Under the pieces are notes generated by a model. It did no database searches, was not told the origin of the DNA, and saw only the letters and a list, made by a program, of their open reading frames with translations. A stretch of DNA of 64,000 nucleotides from assembly GCF_004339525.1 (NCBI RefSeq), contig NZ_SMGE01000001.1, forward strand, positions 4,526,001 to 4,590,000, written 5' to 3'. The number at the start of each line of letters is the position of its first letter. Position 1 is the first letter of the stretch. Shown here piece by piece: positions 40,201 through 49,500 of this stretch. This DNA is from Flavobacterium sp. 90. Its GTDB lineage: Bacteria; Bacteroidota; Bacteroidia; Flavobacteriales; Flavobacteriaceae. Made by a program: the position numbers and the translations under genes.

Positions 40201-41675
40201 TAAATGCAGTTAAATTGATTGGATTAATTGCTAAGCACCTTTCGTTTACTATTAATTTGAAAACAGTTTTTGACTATCCTACAATTGAGTTATTAGCTAG
40301 TTACTTACAAGAACTTAAACCGAGTCAATCGAATGCTTTATCAGTATCGGAATTTAAAGATTTTTACGATCTAACGCCGTCTCAATATAGCATTTGGCTT
40401 GCATCTCAACAAAAAAATAGTTCAATAGCATACAATATGGCTGCTGGCTATAGTGTTGATGGGATTATAAACTTGGATAAGGTTAAAAAATCTATTAATA
40501 AAATAATTAGTAGACATGAAATCCTAAGAACAAATTTTATTGAAATAGGCGGTGCTTCTTATCAAAAGATTAATGCTTTTGAAAACGTTAGGCTTGAAAT
40601 TTCTATCCATAAATTAAAAAGTGAAAAAGTGGGAGAAACTATAAGTCAATTAGTTAATTCCGAATTTGATTTAGAAACAGACTTATTAATAAGAGTCCAG
40701 CTTCTTCAATTAGAAACAAATCAATTTATATTGCTCTTCTCTACGCATCACATTATAATGGATGGATTGTCTTTAGAGATTTTTATCAAAGAATTTATTG
40801 AAAATTATAATGAAAGCGCTTTTCCAGATGCATCAAATATAAATACTTTAAAATTTCAATTTAAAGATTATTCAGAATGGTTTAATAAAAAAGTAGAAGA
40901 TAATGCCTTTAAAAATGAAGAATTTTGGAAAAAATATCTTCAGGATTATCAACCTAAGAATTCTTTTGACAAGGATTTTAGTATTGAAGGCAATCAACAA
41001 AGAGGAAGCAAATATTTGTTTGAATTAACACGCAATACTACTTTAGCTTTAAAAGAATTGGCGCTTAAGGAGCAAGTTACTTTTTACACCGTTTTAATGG
41101 CAAGTCTAAACGTTTTGATTTATAAATTTTCAAAGCATAATGATATTTGTATAGGAACTGTAAGCTCAGGAAGGAATATCCAAGAGTTAAATACTCAAAT
41201 AGGGATGTTTGTTAATACGCTTATTTTAAGAACTAAAATGGGATCGAAGCAGACTTTTATTGATTTATTGAAAAGTACGCAAAATGATTTATTACAAATT
41301 GATGATTATCAAATTGTTCCTTTTGAAAAAGTATCTCAATCTATTTTTGATGTTATGCTAGTGTATCAAAATCCAGAGTTTTCCTTTGAAGATATCAATG
41401 AATTAAATGATTTCAATTTAATTTCTTATCCTATTGATCACAAATTTAGTAGAATGCCTGTTGTGTTTAATTTGTTTGAAAGTAATAATAGCCTGAAAGG
41501 TATTATAGACTATAATTCCGATTTATTTGAAGAGAATACAATTCAAATTATTGCTCTAAAATACTGTAAAATTTTAAATGAAATAATAGATAATCCATTC
41601 ATGACATTGGGTCAAATTGATGATAAATTAGAGTTTGAAAAGAATAAAGCATTAGATTTTGATTTTAATTTCTAA
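37233..41675 (+). CDS. Non-ribosomal peptide synthetase 3: C-A-T-C, predicted Gly
   Basis: The 1480-residue enzyme has C1 (about 1-430, HHIITDG near 132), A (457-933), T (FFALGGHSL near 981) and a terminal C domain (about 1045-1480, HHIIMDG near 1172). The A pocket reads DILQLGMIWK by eye, a Gly code identical to the third A domain of NRPS1, and the two A domains are very similar from the adenylation core up to motif A8. A10 reads NQKIDRK, with the lysine kept. The N-terminal C domain (LPQQDIYFDQLLHP...YNIG) has the flavour of starter C domains that accept an acyl group. The terminal C domain has no following A-T pair, and its partner may be the A-T of NRPS1, which lacks a full C domain, or it may release the chain. 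Confidence 0.93.
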   Translation: MKLTLPQQDIYFDQLLHPNEPIYNIGAKIEIKGQINIEIFNKAYIELINQHDAYRIIIGKVQENITSKIVTEHTSELGFIDFSQSKNPVEESILYMQKEFMKPFDLFDENLLHVFTLLKITDDHHYLFSVYHHIITDGWGTSLMFQRLVQNYNEILEFGEVRTVYSFSYKCFIEDDAAYQISESFAEDKKYWIQKFQSLPENLFTKIDDAIKINKSSRKELVIKRHVYNQLNSLASDYKCSTFNLILAVLYTYFGRKHQNNDFAIGLPVLNRGKSAYKKTVGLFMGISPLRIPLDFDSSIADLITDIKNQLRQDYRHQRFPLGKLIQELQAFNEKERLFNITLSYEKQNYATNFHNTQTRVIPLSHQSERVALAIYIREFDEDEDVKIDFDYNLNYFDDARITEVALHFENLIDVILNYPDKKLKDLIYLTKKEEHRVIVEFNSTKADYPKDKTILDLFTAQVEKNQEKVAVKDDQKSFSYAELNKLSNQIAEYLVASFGEDDKSPIAVLVGRSANLLPVLLGILKSGRSYIPLDPTFPKERLSYIVDNSQSKVVISEKEYELEKVENVAVVSLENILAEISAFEGNKSAVISPKNTAYIIYTSGSTGNPKGVEIGHQSLLNFLMSIQQEPGVCSNDILFSVTTSSFDISILEFFAPLISGATLYIANQDILSDPNFTILKIEEIQPTLIQATPSFYQMLFNADWQGNKELKVLCGGDLLSEALAEKLINNSLEVWNMYGPTETTIWSSIKKITNPKEASNIGKPINNTQFYILDSFLNPKPIGTSGAIYIAGDGLAKGYYKNDILTKEKFIKNPFNETSLLYETGDVGKWNDKGEIEFLGRNDNQVKIRGYRIELGDIEAQLNKIERIKDSVVIAKKGEQQEAFLVAYILKRAEVETEKIIATLKINLPYYMIPAVIIPLEEFPLTPNQKIDRKSLSQRNIQQNINYDDFKAPISDLEKKLSECWVEVLNSKEAISVNDNFFALGGHSLNAVKLIGLIAKHLSFTINLKTVFDYPTIELLASYLQELKPSQSNALSVSEFKDFYDLTPSQYSIWLASQQKNSSIAYNMAAGYSVDGIINLDKVKKSINKIISRHEILRTNFIEIGGASYQKINAFENVRLEISIHKLKSEKVGETISQLVNSEFDLETDLLIRVQLLQLETNQFILLFSTHHIIMDGLSLEIFIKEFIENYNESAFPDASNINTLKFQFKDYSEWFNKKVEDNAFKNEEFWKKYLQDYQPKNSFDKDFSIEGNQQRGSKYLFELTRNTTLALKELALKEQVTFYTVLMASLNVLIYKFSKHNDICIGTVSSGRNIQELNTQIGMFVNTLILRTKMGSKQTFIDLLKSTQNDLLQIDDYQIVPFEKVSQSIFDVMLVYQNPEFSFEDINELNDFNLISYPIDHKFSRMPVVFNLFESNNSLKGIIDYNSDLFEENTIQIIALKYCKILNEIIDNPFMTLGQIDDKLEFEKNKALDFDFNF

Positions 41676-41690
41676 CACACATTTATAGTT

Positions 41691-42338
41691 TTGATATACA
41701 TCTATTATTCTTATCTGTCTGAAGAAAATCACGAAAATTTATTAAAAAATTATCTCCCAAAATTTCCATTAGATTTTCAAGAAAAAATTAAGCGATATCG
41801 AAAGTGGCAAGATGTACAATTGTCTCTTTTAGGAAGAATATTGTTGTTTAAAGGGATTGAAGAAGTTTACGGGCATAATCCTTATGATAAAGTGATAAAA
41901 AAGACTAAATATCATAAACCATATTTTGATGATGATTTAATCAGGTTTAACATCTCCCACTCTGGAGAAATGGTGGTTTGTGTATTAAATGATGAGCATG
42001 AAATAGGTATTGATATTGAAATAATATCCGAGATTGAAATAGATGATTTTAAATTTCAGATGACAGAAAACGAATGGAACAATATTATTTTTTCAAATAA
42101 TAAAACAATATCTTTTTTTGAATATTGGACTCAAAAAGAAGCTGTAATAAAAGCACAAGGTTACGGACTAACAATCCCGCTTAAAACATTTGAAATTTTT
42201 AATAACACAACCAAAATCAATGATGAAAAATACAATTTGAAGGAAATAAAACTTAACGAAAAATATAAATGTTACATCTCTCTAAAAGGAACTATAGGAG
42301 AAATTTATTTAAAAGAGAAAAAGATACAATCCTATTAA
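41691..42338 (+). CDS. 4'-phosphopantetheinyl transferase, Sfp type (copy 2), TTG start
   Basis: The 215-residue enzyme matches copy 1 along its whole length (for example KWQDVQLSLLGRILL against RWQDSQLSLLGRLLL). The motifs GIDIE (about 105-109) and WTQKEAVIKAQGYG (about 144-157) are intact. No ATG stands near the expected N-terminus. TTG at 41691 gives a protein that lines up with copy 1 from its first residues, so it is the preferred start. The gene is in the same frame as NRPS3, and only the NRPS3 stop codon and 15 bases separate them. It is clearly part of the NRPS3 transcript and is the best candidate for activating the carrier domains of this cluster. Confidence 0.9.
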   Translation: MIYIYYSYLSEENHENLLKNYLPKFPLDFQEKIKRYRKWQDVQLSLLGRILLFKGIEEVYGHNPYDKVIKKTKYHKPYFDDDLIRFNISHSGEMVVCVLNDEHEIGIDIEIISEIEIDDFKFQMTENEWNNIIFSNNKTISFFEYWTQKEAVIKAQGYGLTIPLKTFEIFNNTTKINDEKYNLKEIKLNEKYKCYISLKGTIGEIYLKEKKIQSY

Positions 42339-42371
42339 CTTAATCAAAAATGAAATGAAAAATCTAGTTAG

Positions 42372-42980
42372 ATTATAATCACTGAATTTAATAAGGGAAA
42401 CAAAAGTACTTTGAGTTCATTAGTGGCAGCTTTTTCAGGAGCTTTAGGATTAGATTACGGAGCATATTATTGTGTGAGCTGTAAAGAGGCAGCTCCTAAT
42501 AATTCAATTTTAGCCTTTGATAAAAATGCAATTAATTATAAAAAATTAAAAGGTGTTTTATCTTTTTATAGATCAGACTTTTTAGTATATGATAAATGGA
42601 ATTTAGGAGATGATAAGCAACCAATTTTAAACGATTTATCAAATGTATCAAAATTAAAAGCACCAGTATTAGTGTTTTCAGGAGCATTCAATCCGATTAC
42701 TCCAGCTACTAATGGAAAAGCTATGGTTCAGAAATTTAAAAATTGCTTTTTAATAAATGCACCAGTTTCAGGTCATGCCCCTAGTTTTTCAAAAATTGGA
42801 TTTGAAATTGTTGATGAATTTACAAAAAATCAATTTCAAAGACCTAATACAAAAGAATTGGAAGCAAATAAAAAAGCTCATTTTGTTACTGATATAAAAA
42901 TAAGCAAAGGAGTTTCTAATTTGGCGAATAGTTTAAATGAATTCAATCTGTTATCCCTCTTCACTTTAGTGAAAAGTTAG
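42372..42980 (+). pseudogene. 3' fragment of a tripeptidyl-aminopeptidase-like alpha/beta hydrolase
   Basis: The reading frame from 42372, directly after an in-frame TAG, matches the second half of the hydrolase at 2-1813. Shared segments include SSLVAAFSGALGLDYG, YYCVSCKEAAPNN, LVFSGAFNPITP and SGHAPSFSKIGFE. The N-terminal half with the nucleophile serine is missing. The catalytic Asp in the DPITP motif is Asn here, and the membrane helices are lost after SLFTLVKS. It cannot be an active hydrolase. It lies right behind the second phosphopantetheinyl transferase, mirroring the hydrolase and transferase on the left flank. There is no good start codon. Confidence 0.85.
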
Positions 42981-43493
42981 TCTCGAATTCATGTCTCAGC
43001 ATTGGGATCTTGTATAATTGTAATTTTTAATTTAAAAAATATTTCAAATAATTATATTAATCACTTTTTCAAAATGTATATAAAAAAAAGCAAAATAAGA
43101 AAAATTATTACTTTAGCATTTCAAGAAAAAAAATCTAAAAAATCTAAAAAATCTATATTAACTAAAATTCGAGATATATTGGAATTACCTTTGTTATTAA
43201 GAAGACATTATTAAGGTTTAATTTTCTAATTGATGACATACCTTCTTGTTACTATCAGATCGTTTCTAAATTGTATTTCTTTAGATTAAATATCACTTTT
43301 AATTTACTGAAATAAAATAAAATCAAAAACAAGCAGCTTGTAATGGCATCGGGCTCTTTCTAATACAGTTTTGAGCCTAAACTTCTCGGAGCCTTATTTT
43401 GCTGAACTTCTAGTTTTCAAAAACACCATTTGCCACGATTGTGTCACAAAACTTTTTAGTGTTTTTATAAAAATAGAAAACTGCTTTAAATGC

Positions 43494-43527
43494 AAAAACC
43501 TGTTAATCCTGGGATTAACAGGTTTTT
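43494..43527. terminator. Strong bidirectional-type terminator hairpin
   Basis: A perfect 15-bp stem (43494-43508 with 43513-43527) with a 4-base loop has A-run and T-run ends, so it could work on either strand. The surrounding 43215-43990 stretch contains no convincing gene. Confidence 0.75.
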
Positions 43528-43599
43528 CTGCTTTTTACCGAGTTTTACCGGGTTTTTGAAAAGATTGAAAGTCATCTTTTTACTTCTTTTACCTTTTTT

Positions 43600-43620
43600 T
43601 GGAGAGAGCAGGATTCGAAC
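43600..43620 (-). other. tRNA 3'-end-like fragment, possible attachment site remnant
   Basis: Read on the minus strand, the bases give GTTCGAATCCTGCTCTCTCC, which looks like the T-loop and acceptor 3' end of a tRNA. The rest of the tRNA cannot be folded from the bases around it. Partial tRNA 3' ends commonly mark the attachment site of an integrated element. A repeated motif of about 16 bases (gccacgattgt followed by [gt/ac]cac) occurs at 43431-43446 and 43674-43689 on both sides. Confidence 0.4.
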
Positions 43621-43997
43621 TTTATTGTGTAAATCCTTGCATATACTGCATTTGTCATTTCTTTAACTACTGTGCCACGATTGTACCACGAAAAAGAAAT
43701 AGTCAATTTCTGAGAGTATTAACTTGTTTTTAAACGAGTAATACAGTTCTGTTTTGAAATTAAAAACAAGTAATTCTTTTTGATTTCAGAATAGAAAACT
43801 AACAACCTTAGCTTTTTTTATCAAAAAGGAATCACCTCGAAATATGAATATGTCTATGTTTTTGATTGATAAATCCATCTTAATAAAGAGCATTATATAT
43901 AATTTTATTTTCAGTTCAGGGCTCAGTTATTTGATCTTGAATTCTATTGAATAAGATTGTTAGTTGATTTTAGCAATAAGTTTTTGTTTTGTTTGAT

Positions 43998-44035
43998 AGG
44001 GAGATTAATTAACTATTTAATCTCCCTTGTTTTTG
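43998..44035 (+). terminator. Terminator-like hairpin upstream of the GH89 gene
   Basis: An 11-bp stem (43998-44008 with 44017-44027) with an 8-base loop is followed by a T-rich run. It would insulate the polysaccharide-utilisation locus from transcription coming from the left. Confidence 0.65.
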
Positions 44036-44080
44036 TTGCGATAGAATGAGTTAAGAAAATTTAATAAATATGGGGTTTAT

Positions 44081-46255
44081 ATGAAAAAAGAGAATTTTAA
44101 AATTAAAAAGAATAGTTTTTTAAAAAAGGTTGTGCCATTTTTTATACTGTTGTTTTTTTGTGCATTTAAAGGATATTCCAAAAATGATGAAAAAACAAAA
44201 AGCGCATTCGCTGTGATAGAAAGACTTATAGGTAATCGTGCCAGTGAGTTTGAATTAAGTATTATTGAAGACAAAGAGAATAATAAATCAGATTGGTTTG
44301 AAATCGAAACGCTAAACAATCAGGTAAAAATCAAAGCATCAAATAATACTGCAATTTGCTATGCAGCTTATAATTTTCTCAGAGATATAGGTGCTGTTTT
44401 AGTAAGTTGGGAAGGAAATAGAGTCAGTTTGCCTAAGACCTGGCCAAAGTATTCAAAAAAAGGAAATACACCATTTAAATATAGAGAATATTTAAATGCC
44501 TGTACTTTTGGCTACACAACTCCTTGGTGGGACTGGAAGCGCTGGGAACAGGAAATTGATTGGATGGCAATGCACGGAATCAATCTTCCTACAGCAATGG
44601 AAGGTCAGGAATCGGCATGGCAGGAATTATGGAAAGAATATGGTTTGAGCAGCACTCAATTAGAGGCACATTTTGCTGGACCTGCTTTTTTACCGTGGCA
44701 GCGTATGGGAAACATTAATAGTCTGGAAGGGCCATTACCACAAGAATGGTTCCGTAAAAAAGAAGAGCTGCAAAAGAAAATTTTAGATAGAATGAGAGCA
44801 TTAGACATGCATCCTGTTGTACCTGCTTTTAGTGGTTATGTGCCTAAAGCTTTTGCCGAAAAGCATCCGGAAGCTAAAATAACAGAATTAAAATCGTGGT
44901 CTGGCGGTGGTTTTGCAAGTACTTTTTTATTGGATTCAAAAGATCCTTTGTTTAAAAAAATCGGAAAACGCTTTATTGAAATTTACACCAAAATGTATGG
45001 GAAGTCTAATTTTTATTTAGCCGATTCTTTTAATGAAATTGAACCTCCCGTTTCTGAGGATAATAAATATGAAGAACTTTCAAATTACGGAAGCGCAATT
45101 TATGAAACTATTAATGAAGCTGCTCCTGGTGCAGTCTGGGTTATGCAGGGATGGCTTTTTGGAGACAACAAAGAGTTCTGGACAAAAGAAGCTACAAGCG
45201 CATTTTTAAGTAAAGTGCCAAATGACAGACTGATGGTTCAGGATTATGCTAACGACAGATATAAAGTATGGGAAAATCAGGAAGCCTTTTACGGTAAGCA
45301 ATGGACTTACGGTTATGTGCATAATTATGGCGGATCAAATCCTGTATATGGAGATTTGAATTTCTATAAAAATGAATTAACGAGTTTGCTAAAAAATCCA
45401 AATAAAGGAAATCTTGTTGGTTATGGAGCTATGCCGGAAGGCTTAAATAACAACTCTATAGTTTATGAATACATTTATGATCTTGCGTGGAGTAAAGGAG
45501 AACAGCCTATAAAGGACTGGCTCAATAAATATCTGGATGCGAGATACGGAAAAAAGACTTCTGATTCTGTTTTTAATGCGTGGGAACTATTGTTAGAATC
45601 AGTTTACAATATTAAATATTGGGAAACACGATGGTGGAATGATAGGGCTGGAGCGTATTTGCTGTTTAAACGCCCGACGGCAACAATTACAGAATTTAAA
45701 GGAAATCCCGGAGATAAGAAAAAACTAAAAGAAGCTTTGGATATTTTAACCAAAGAAGCTAAAAAGTACGATAAAAAGAATTTTATTCAATACGATTTAA
45801 TAGATGTTTCAAGACATTACTATTCACTTTGTATTGATGAAGATTTGATTGAATGTGTAAAAGCGTACCAACAGAAGGACATCACAAAAGGAGATCAGTT
45901 ATTTAAAAAGATTGAAAAACAAGCTTTGGATATTGACAATATCATGATAGGACAACCTTTGAACAGTCTTGATAATTGGGTAAAATCAGCCTCTGCATAC
46001 GGAAGTTCTCCAGAGGTATCTAAATTGTACGTAAAAAATGCCAAAACTTTAATTACACTTTGGGGCGGAGAAGGTCATTTAAATGATTACGCTTCAAGAT
46101 CATGGCGCGGAATGTATAAAGGATTTTACTGGCCAAGATGGAAAATGTTTTTAGAAGCCTTAAAAAAATCAGCTGTGAATAATACTCCATTTGACGAATC
46201 AAAAGAAAGAGAATTAATTAAAACTTGGGAAATCAAATGGTCTGAAAATAAATAA
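44081..46255 (+). CDS. Alpha-N-acetylglucosaminidase, GH89
   Basis: The 724-residue secreted enzyme hydrolyses terminal alpha-linked N-acetylglucosamine, as human NAGLU does. A charged N-terminus and hydrophobic helix (about residues 12-30) form a signal sequence. The GH89 hallmark segments are clear: YLNACTFGYTTPWWDWKRWE (about 136-155), WMAMHGINLPTAMEGQE (about 159-175), ADSFNEIEPP with a candidate catalytic Glu (near 310-319), and the C-terminal helical domain with SWRGMYKGFYWPRW (near 685). The length is normal for the family. It is the first gene of the glycan locus, with its own upstream gap, and 277 bases separate it from the SusC gene. Confidence 0.92.
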   Translation: MKKENFKIKKNSFLKKVVPFFILLFFCAFKGYSKNDEKTKSAFAVIERLIGNRASEFELSIIEDKENNKSDWFEIETLNNQVKIKASNNTAICYAAYNFLRDIGAVLVSWEGNRVSLPKTWPKYSKKGNTPFKYREYLNACTFGYTTPWWDWKRWEQEIDWMAMHGINLPTAMEGQESAWQELWKEYGLSSTQLEAHFAGPAFLPWQRMGNINSLEGPLPQEWFRKKEELQKKILDRMRALDMHPVVPAFSGYVPKAFAEKHPEAKITELKSWSGGGFASTFLLDSKDPLFKKIGKRFIEIYTKMYGKSNFYLADSFNEIEPPVSEDNKYEELSNYGSAIYETINEAAPGAVWVMQGWLFGDNKEFWTKEATSAFLSKVPNDRLMVQDYANDRYKVWENQEAFYGKQWTYGYVHNYGGSNPVYGDLNFYKNELTSLLKNPNKGNLVGYGAMPEGLNNNSIVYEYIYDLAWSKGEQPIKDWLNKYLDARYGKKTSDSVFNAWELLLESVYNIKYWETRWWNDRAGAYLLFKRPTATITEFKGNPGDKKKLKEALDILTKEAKKYDKKNFIQYDLIDVSRHYYSLCIDEDLIECVKAYQQKDITKGDQLFKKIEKQALDIDNIMIGQPLNSLDNWVKSASAYGSSPEVSKLYVKNAKTLITLWGGEGHLNDYASRSWRGMYKGFYWPRWKMFLEALKKSAVNNTPFDESKERELIKTWEIKWSENK

Positions 46256-46402
46256 TACAAAAAGACCATAAACTAATACGTATATAAAACAAGATATTAA
46301 CTTAAGCTTTAACGATTACTAAAACAATACTGAATATATGACATAAAATCTTTTACGAAATCGATTAATTAGTAAGTTTTTAATGATATAATTTTAGAAA
46401 AA

Positions 46403-46410
46403 TAACTTTG
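46403..46410 (+). promoter_or_regulatory. Candidate Bacteroidota -7 box upstream of susC-like gene
   Basis: TAACTTTG fits the TAnnTTTG -7 consensus 123 bases before the SusC start. A clear TTG -33 box is missing at the expected distance (only a T run is present), so support is partial. The rest of the 46256-46532 gap shows nothing else. Confidence 0.35.
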
Positions 46411-46532
46411 TAAAGCCTTGCTACAATTGACTTTAAAGAAATCATCCATGTTTCTGAATAACTTGTCCATTTGTTAACATTTCTTTACCAGTAATTTCGT
46501 CAATACTATTTAACCAATTAACCAAAAACACA

Positions 46533-49500
46533 ATGGAAAAACTTAAACTTTTATTATTAGCCTTTTTTCTTGGCTTCTCAATTAATACCTGGGCACAAAA
46601 AACAGAAGTGTCCGGTATAATTTTAGATGACAAAGGAATTCCTCTGCCAGCCGCTAATGTACTTGAGAAAGGTACAACTAATACAGCAACAACAGATTTT
46701 GATGGGAAATTTAAAATTTCGGTTTCAAACAAAACTGCGACATTAATATTTTCTTTTATGGGATTTAATGATCAGCCTTTAAAATTAGACGGATCAAAAA
46801 CAAATTATTCGATTAAATTACAGCCTAATACAACTAATTTAGAACAAGTTGTAGTGGTTGGTTACGGTAAAGGATCACGTAAAAACCTTACTACTGCTGT
46901 AACTTCTGTTAAAGCGGAGGATTTAAATAGAGGAGCAATTAGTGATGTTGGACAACTTTTGCAAGGTAAAGTTTCTGGTTTGAACATTTCATCAAGCGGT
47001 GACCCAACAAGAACGGCTTCTGTGGTTTTGCGTGGAGCTTCAACATTAAATAGTTCTCAAGGTCCATTTTATGTAATAGATGGTATTCCCGGAGTTGATA
47101 TCTCAGTAATTGCCCCAGATGATATTGCAACTATAGATGTATTAAAAGATGCCGCTGCAACGGCAATCTACGGTAACCGTGCTGCAAATGGAGTTATCAT
47201 GGTAACGACAAAAAGAGGCAGTAAAGACAGAACTCAAATTGCATACAATGGTTATTTTGGTTTTGAAGAAGTTTCTAATCAGCTGGATATGATGAATGCA
47301 AGCGAGCTTAGAGCTTTTACAACTAAAAACAATTTGAATTTTACCCCTGAAAATGATAAAAATGCTAATACAAACTGGCAGAAAGAAATTTTAAGATCAG
47401 GACGTGCTGCATCAAGCAGTCATAACTTATCTATGAGCGGTGGAGGAGAACATGGAAATTATACAGCAAGTATTACTTCGCTTAATAAAGAAGGTATAAT
47501 GCTAAAAAGTGATTTTTCCCGCATCATTGCCCGCTTATCTGTTGAGCAATATGCATTTGATGATAAAGTTAAATTTGGTTTAAATGTTACCAATTCTAAA
47601 AGTACTTACCAAAATGTTCCACAACGTAATACCGTACTTTTACAAGCAGCAAGTTACCTTCCGGTTTCTCCTTTAAAAAATGCAGATGGAAGTTACTTTG
47701 AGAATTTTACAAGTCCGGGATATTTTAATCCGGCAGCTTTAATAGATCACGGAACAGACGAAACTAAAACAAATAACCTTGTAGGTAACCTTACAGCAGA
47801 AGTAAAATTACCGTTTGGAATCACTTATAATTTAAATCTTGCACACCAAAAATTAGATACATCACACGGAGAATTTTATGACAGCTATTATTCACAATAT
47901 AATAGTGCCAACTTTTACAACAATCCAGATCCACCTTTGACAAAAACATTAGTAAATTTTGGAGTAAATGGTTCTGCATTGAGAAATTCTTATGAAAACA
48001 CAAATAACATTATTGAGAGTTTCTTTACCTGGGATAAAACTTTTGGTTCTCATAAAATAAAAGCTGTTGCAGGATACTCATGGCAGGAAAACACATTAGG
48101 AGACGGATTTCAGGCTACAACAACGAACTTTCCGGTAGATAATGTAGGATATAATAACCTTGCTTTAAGTAATTATACTTCGGTTAATGGTTATGTAGTA
48201 AATTTTGGAGATAGTAAAGCATATCAAAAAACGCGTTTGATATCCTATTTTGGACGTTTAAATTACAATTACAAAGACAAATATCTTTTACAAGGATCAC
48301 TTAGAAAAGATGGTGGATCTATGTTTGGAGTAAATAATCGCTGGGGATATTTCCCTTCTGTAGGAGGTGCATGGAGAATAGACAAAGAAAGTTTCATGCA
48401 AAATCAAAGCATTTTTAGTGATTTGAAATTACGTGGAAGCTGGGGTGTAACTGGTAATTCATCTGGATTTAATGCTTACACAGCTCAGTTCATTTCCGGA
48501 AGTTTAGGAACTTTCTACTATAACGGACAACAAATTGGAGCTTATGGACCTAATCAGGCGGCAAACCCTGATTTGAAATGGGAAAAAACAGCCACTGCAA
48601 ATATTGGAGTTGATTTCTCAATTTTAAAAGGAAAAGTAACAGGTTCTGTTGATTTGTACAACAAAAAAACAACAGACATGATTTTTAATTATAATGTTAA
48701 TCCGGTACTTGTACCAACAGGAACAATTGTAGCAAACGGAGGAGCAATGTCTAATAAAGGTATTGAAGTTAGTTTAAGCACAACTCCTGTTAAAACGGCA
48801 GATTTCAGTTGGACAAGTAATCTGAATTTGGCACACAACAAGAATGAGATCGTTAAATTAACCAGCCCTTTCTTTGTTGGCGGAGATTCTATTCGTCGTG
48901 TACAACCAGATGGAGGTGGACAAACAGGAAGTACATTGCAGATTTTTAAAGAAGGAAAACCTTTAGGACAATTCTTTACATTGAAGTACGCAGGAAAAAA
49001 TGATGCCGGAGTTTCGCAGTATTATGATAAAAATGGTAATTTAACTACTTCTCCTCTAATTGGAGTAGATTATCACTATGCAGGAAGCGCACAGCCAAAA
49101 TTATTAGTAGGATGGGCAAATAATTTTCAATACAAAAAATTTGACTTAAGTATTTTCTTCAGAGGAGTTTTTGGTAATAAAATCTTCAATGCAACACGTG
49201 CCGATTTATTCAGACCTAGTACCGCAATGACCAATAACATTTTGGTTGATGCAGGAAACGAATCCCCAAATGACTTAAACTCTTATAAATATTCAGATCG
49301 TTTTATAGAAGACGGAAGTTATATAAGATTAGACAACATGACTTTAGGATATAATTTTGGTAAAATAAGCAGGTACATAAGCAGTGTGCGTATTTACCAA
49401 ACAGTAAATAACGTATTTGTTATTACAAAGTACAGAGGGATTGATCCGGAAGTTGAACAAGGAGGGACAGCTCCTGGTGTAGATTCAAATAATTTCTATC

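Noticed and set aside
43002..43214. Small lysine-rich open frame of 70 codons after the hydrolase remnant.
   Set aside because: Low complexity, no relatives recognised and no good start context; it probably arises from AT-rich non-coding DNA.
43371..43559. Open frame of 62 codons across the terminator.
   Set aside because: It reads through the strong hairpin at 43494-43527 and has no recognisable domain.
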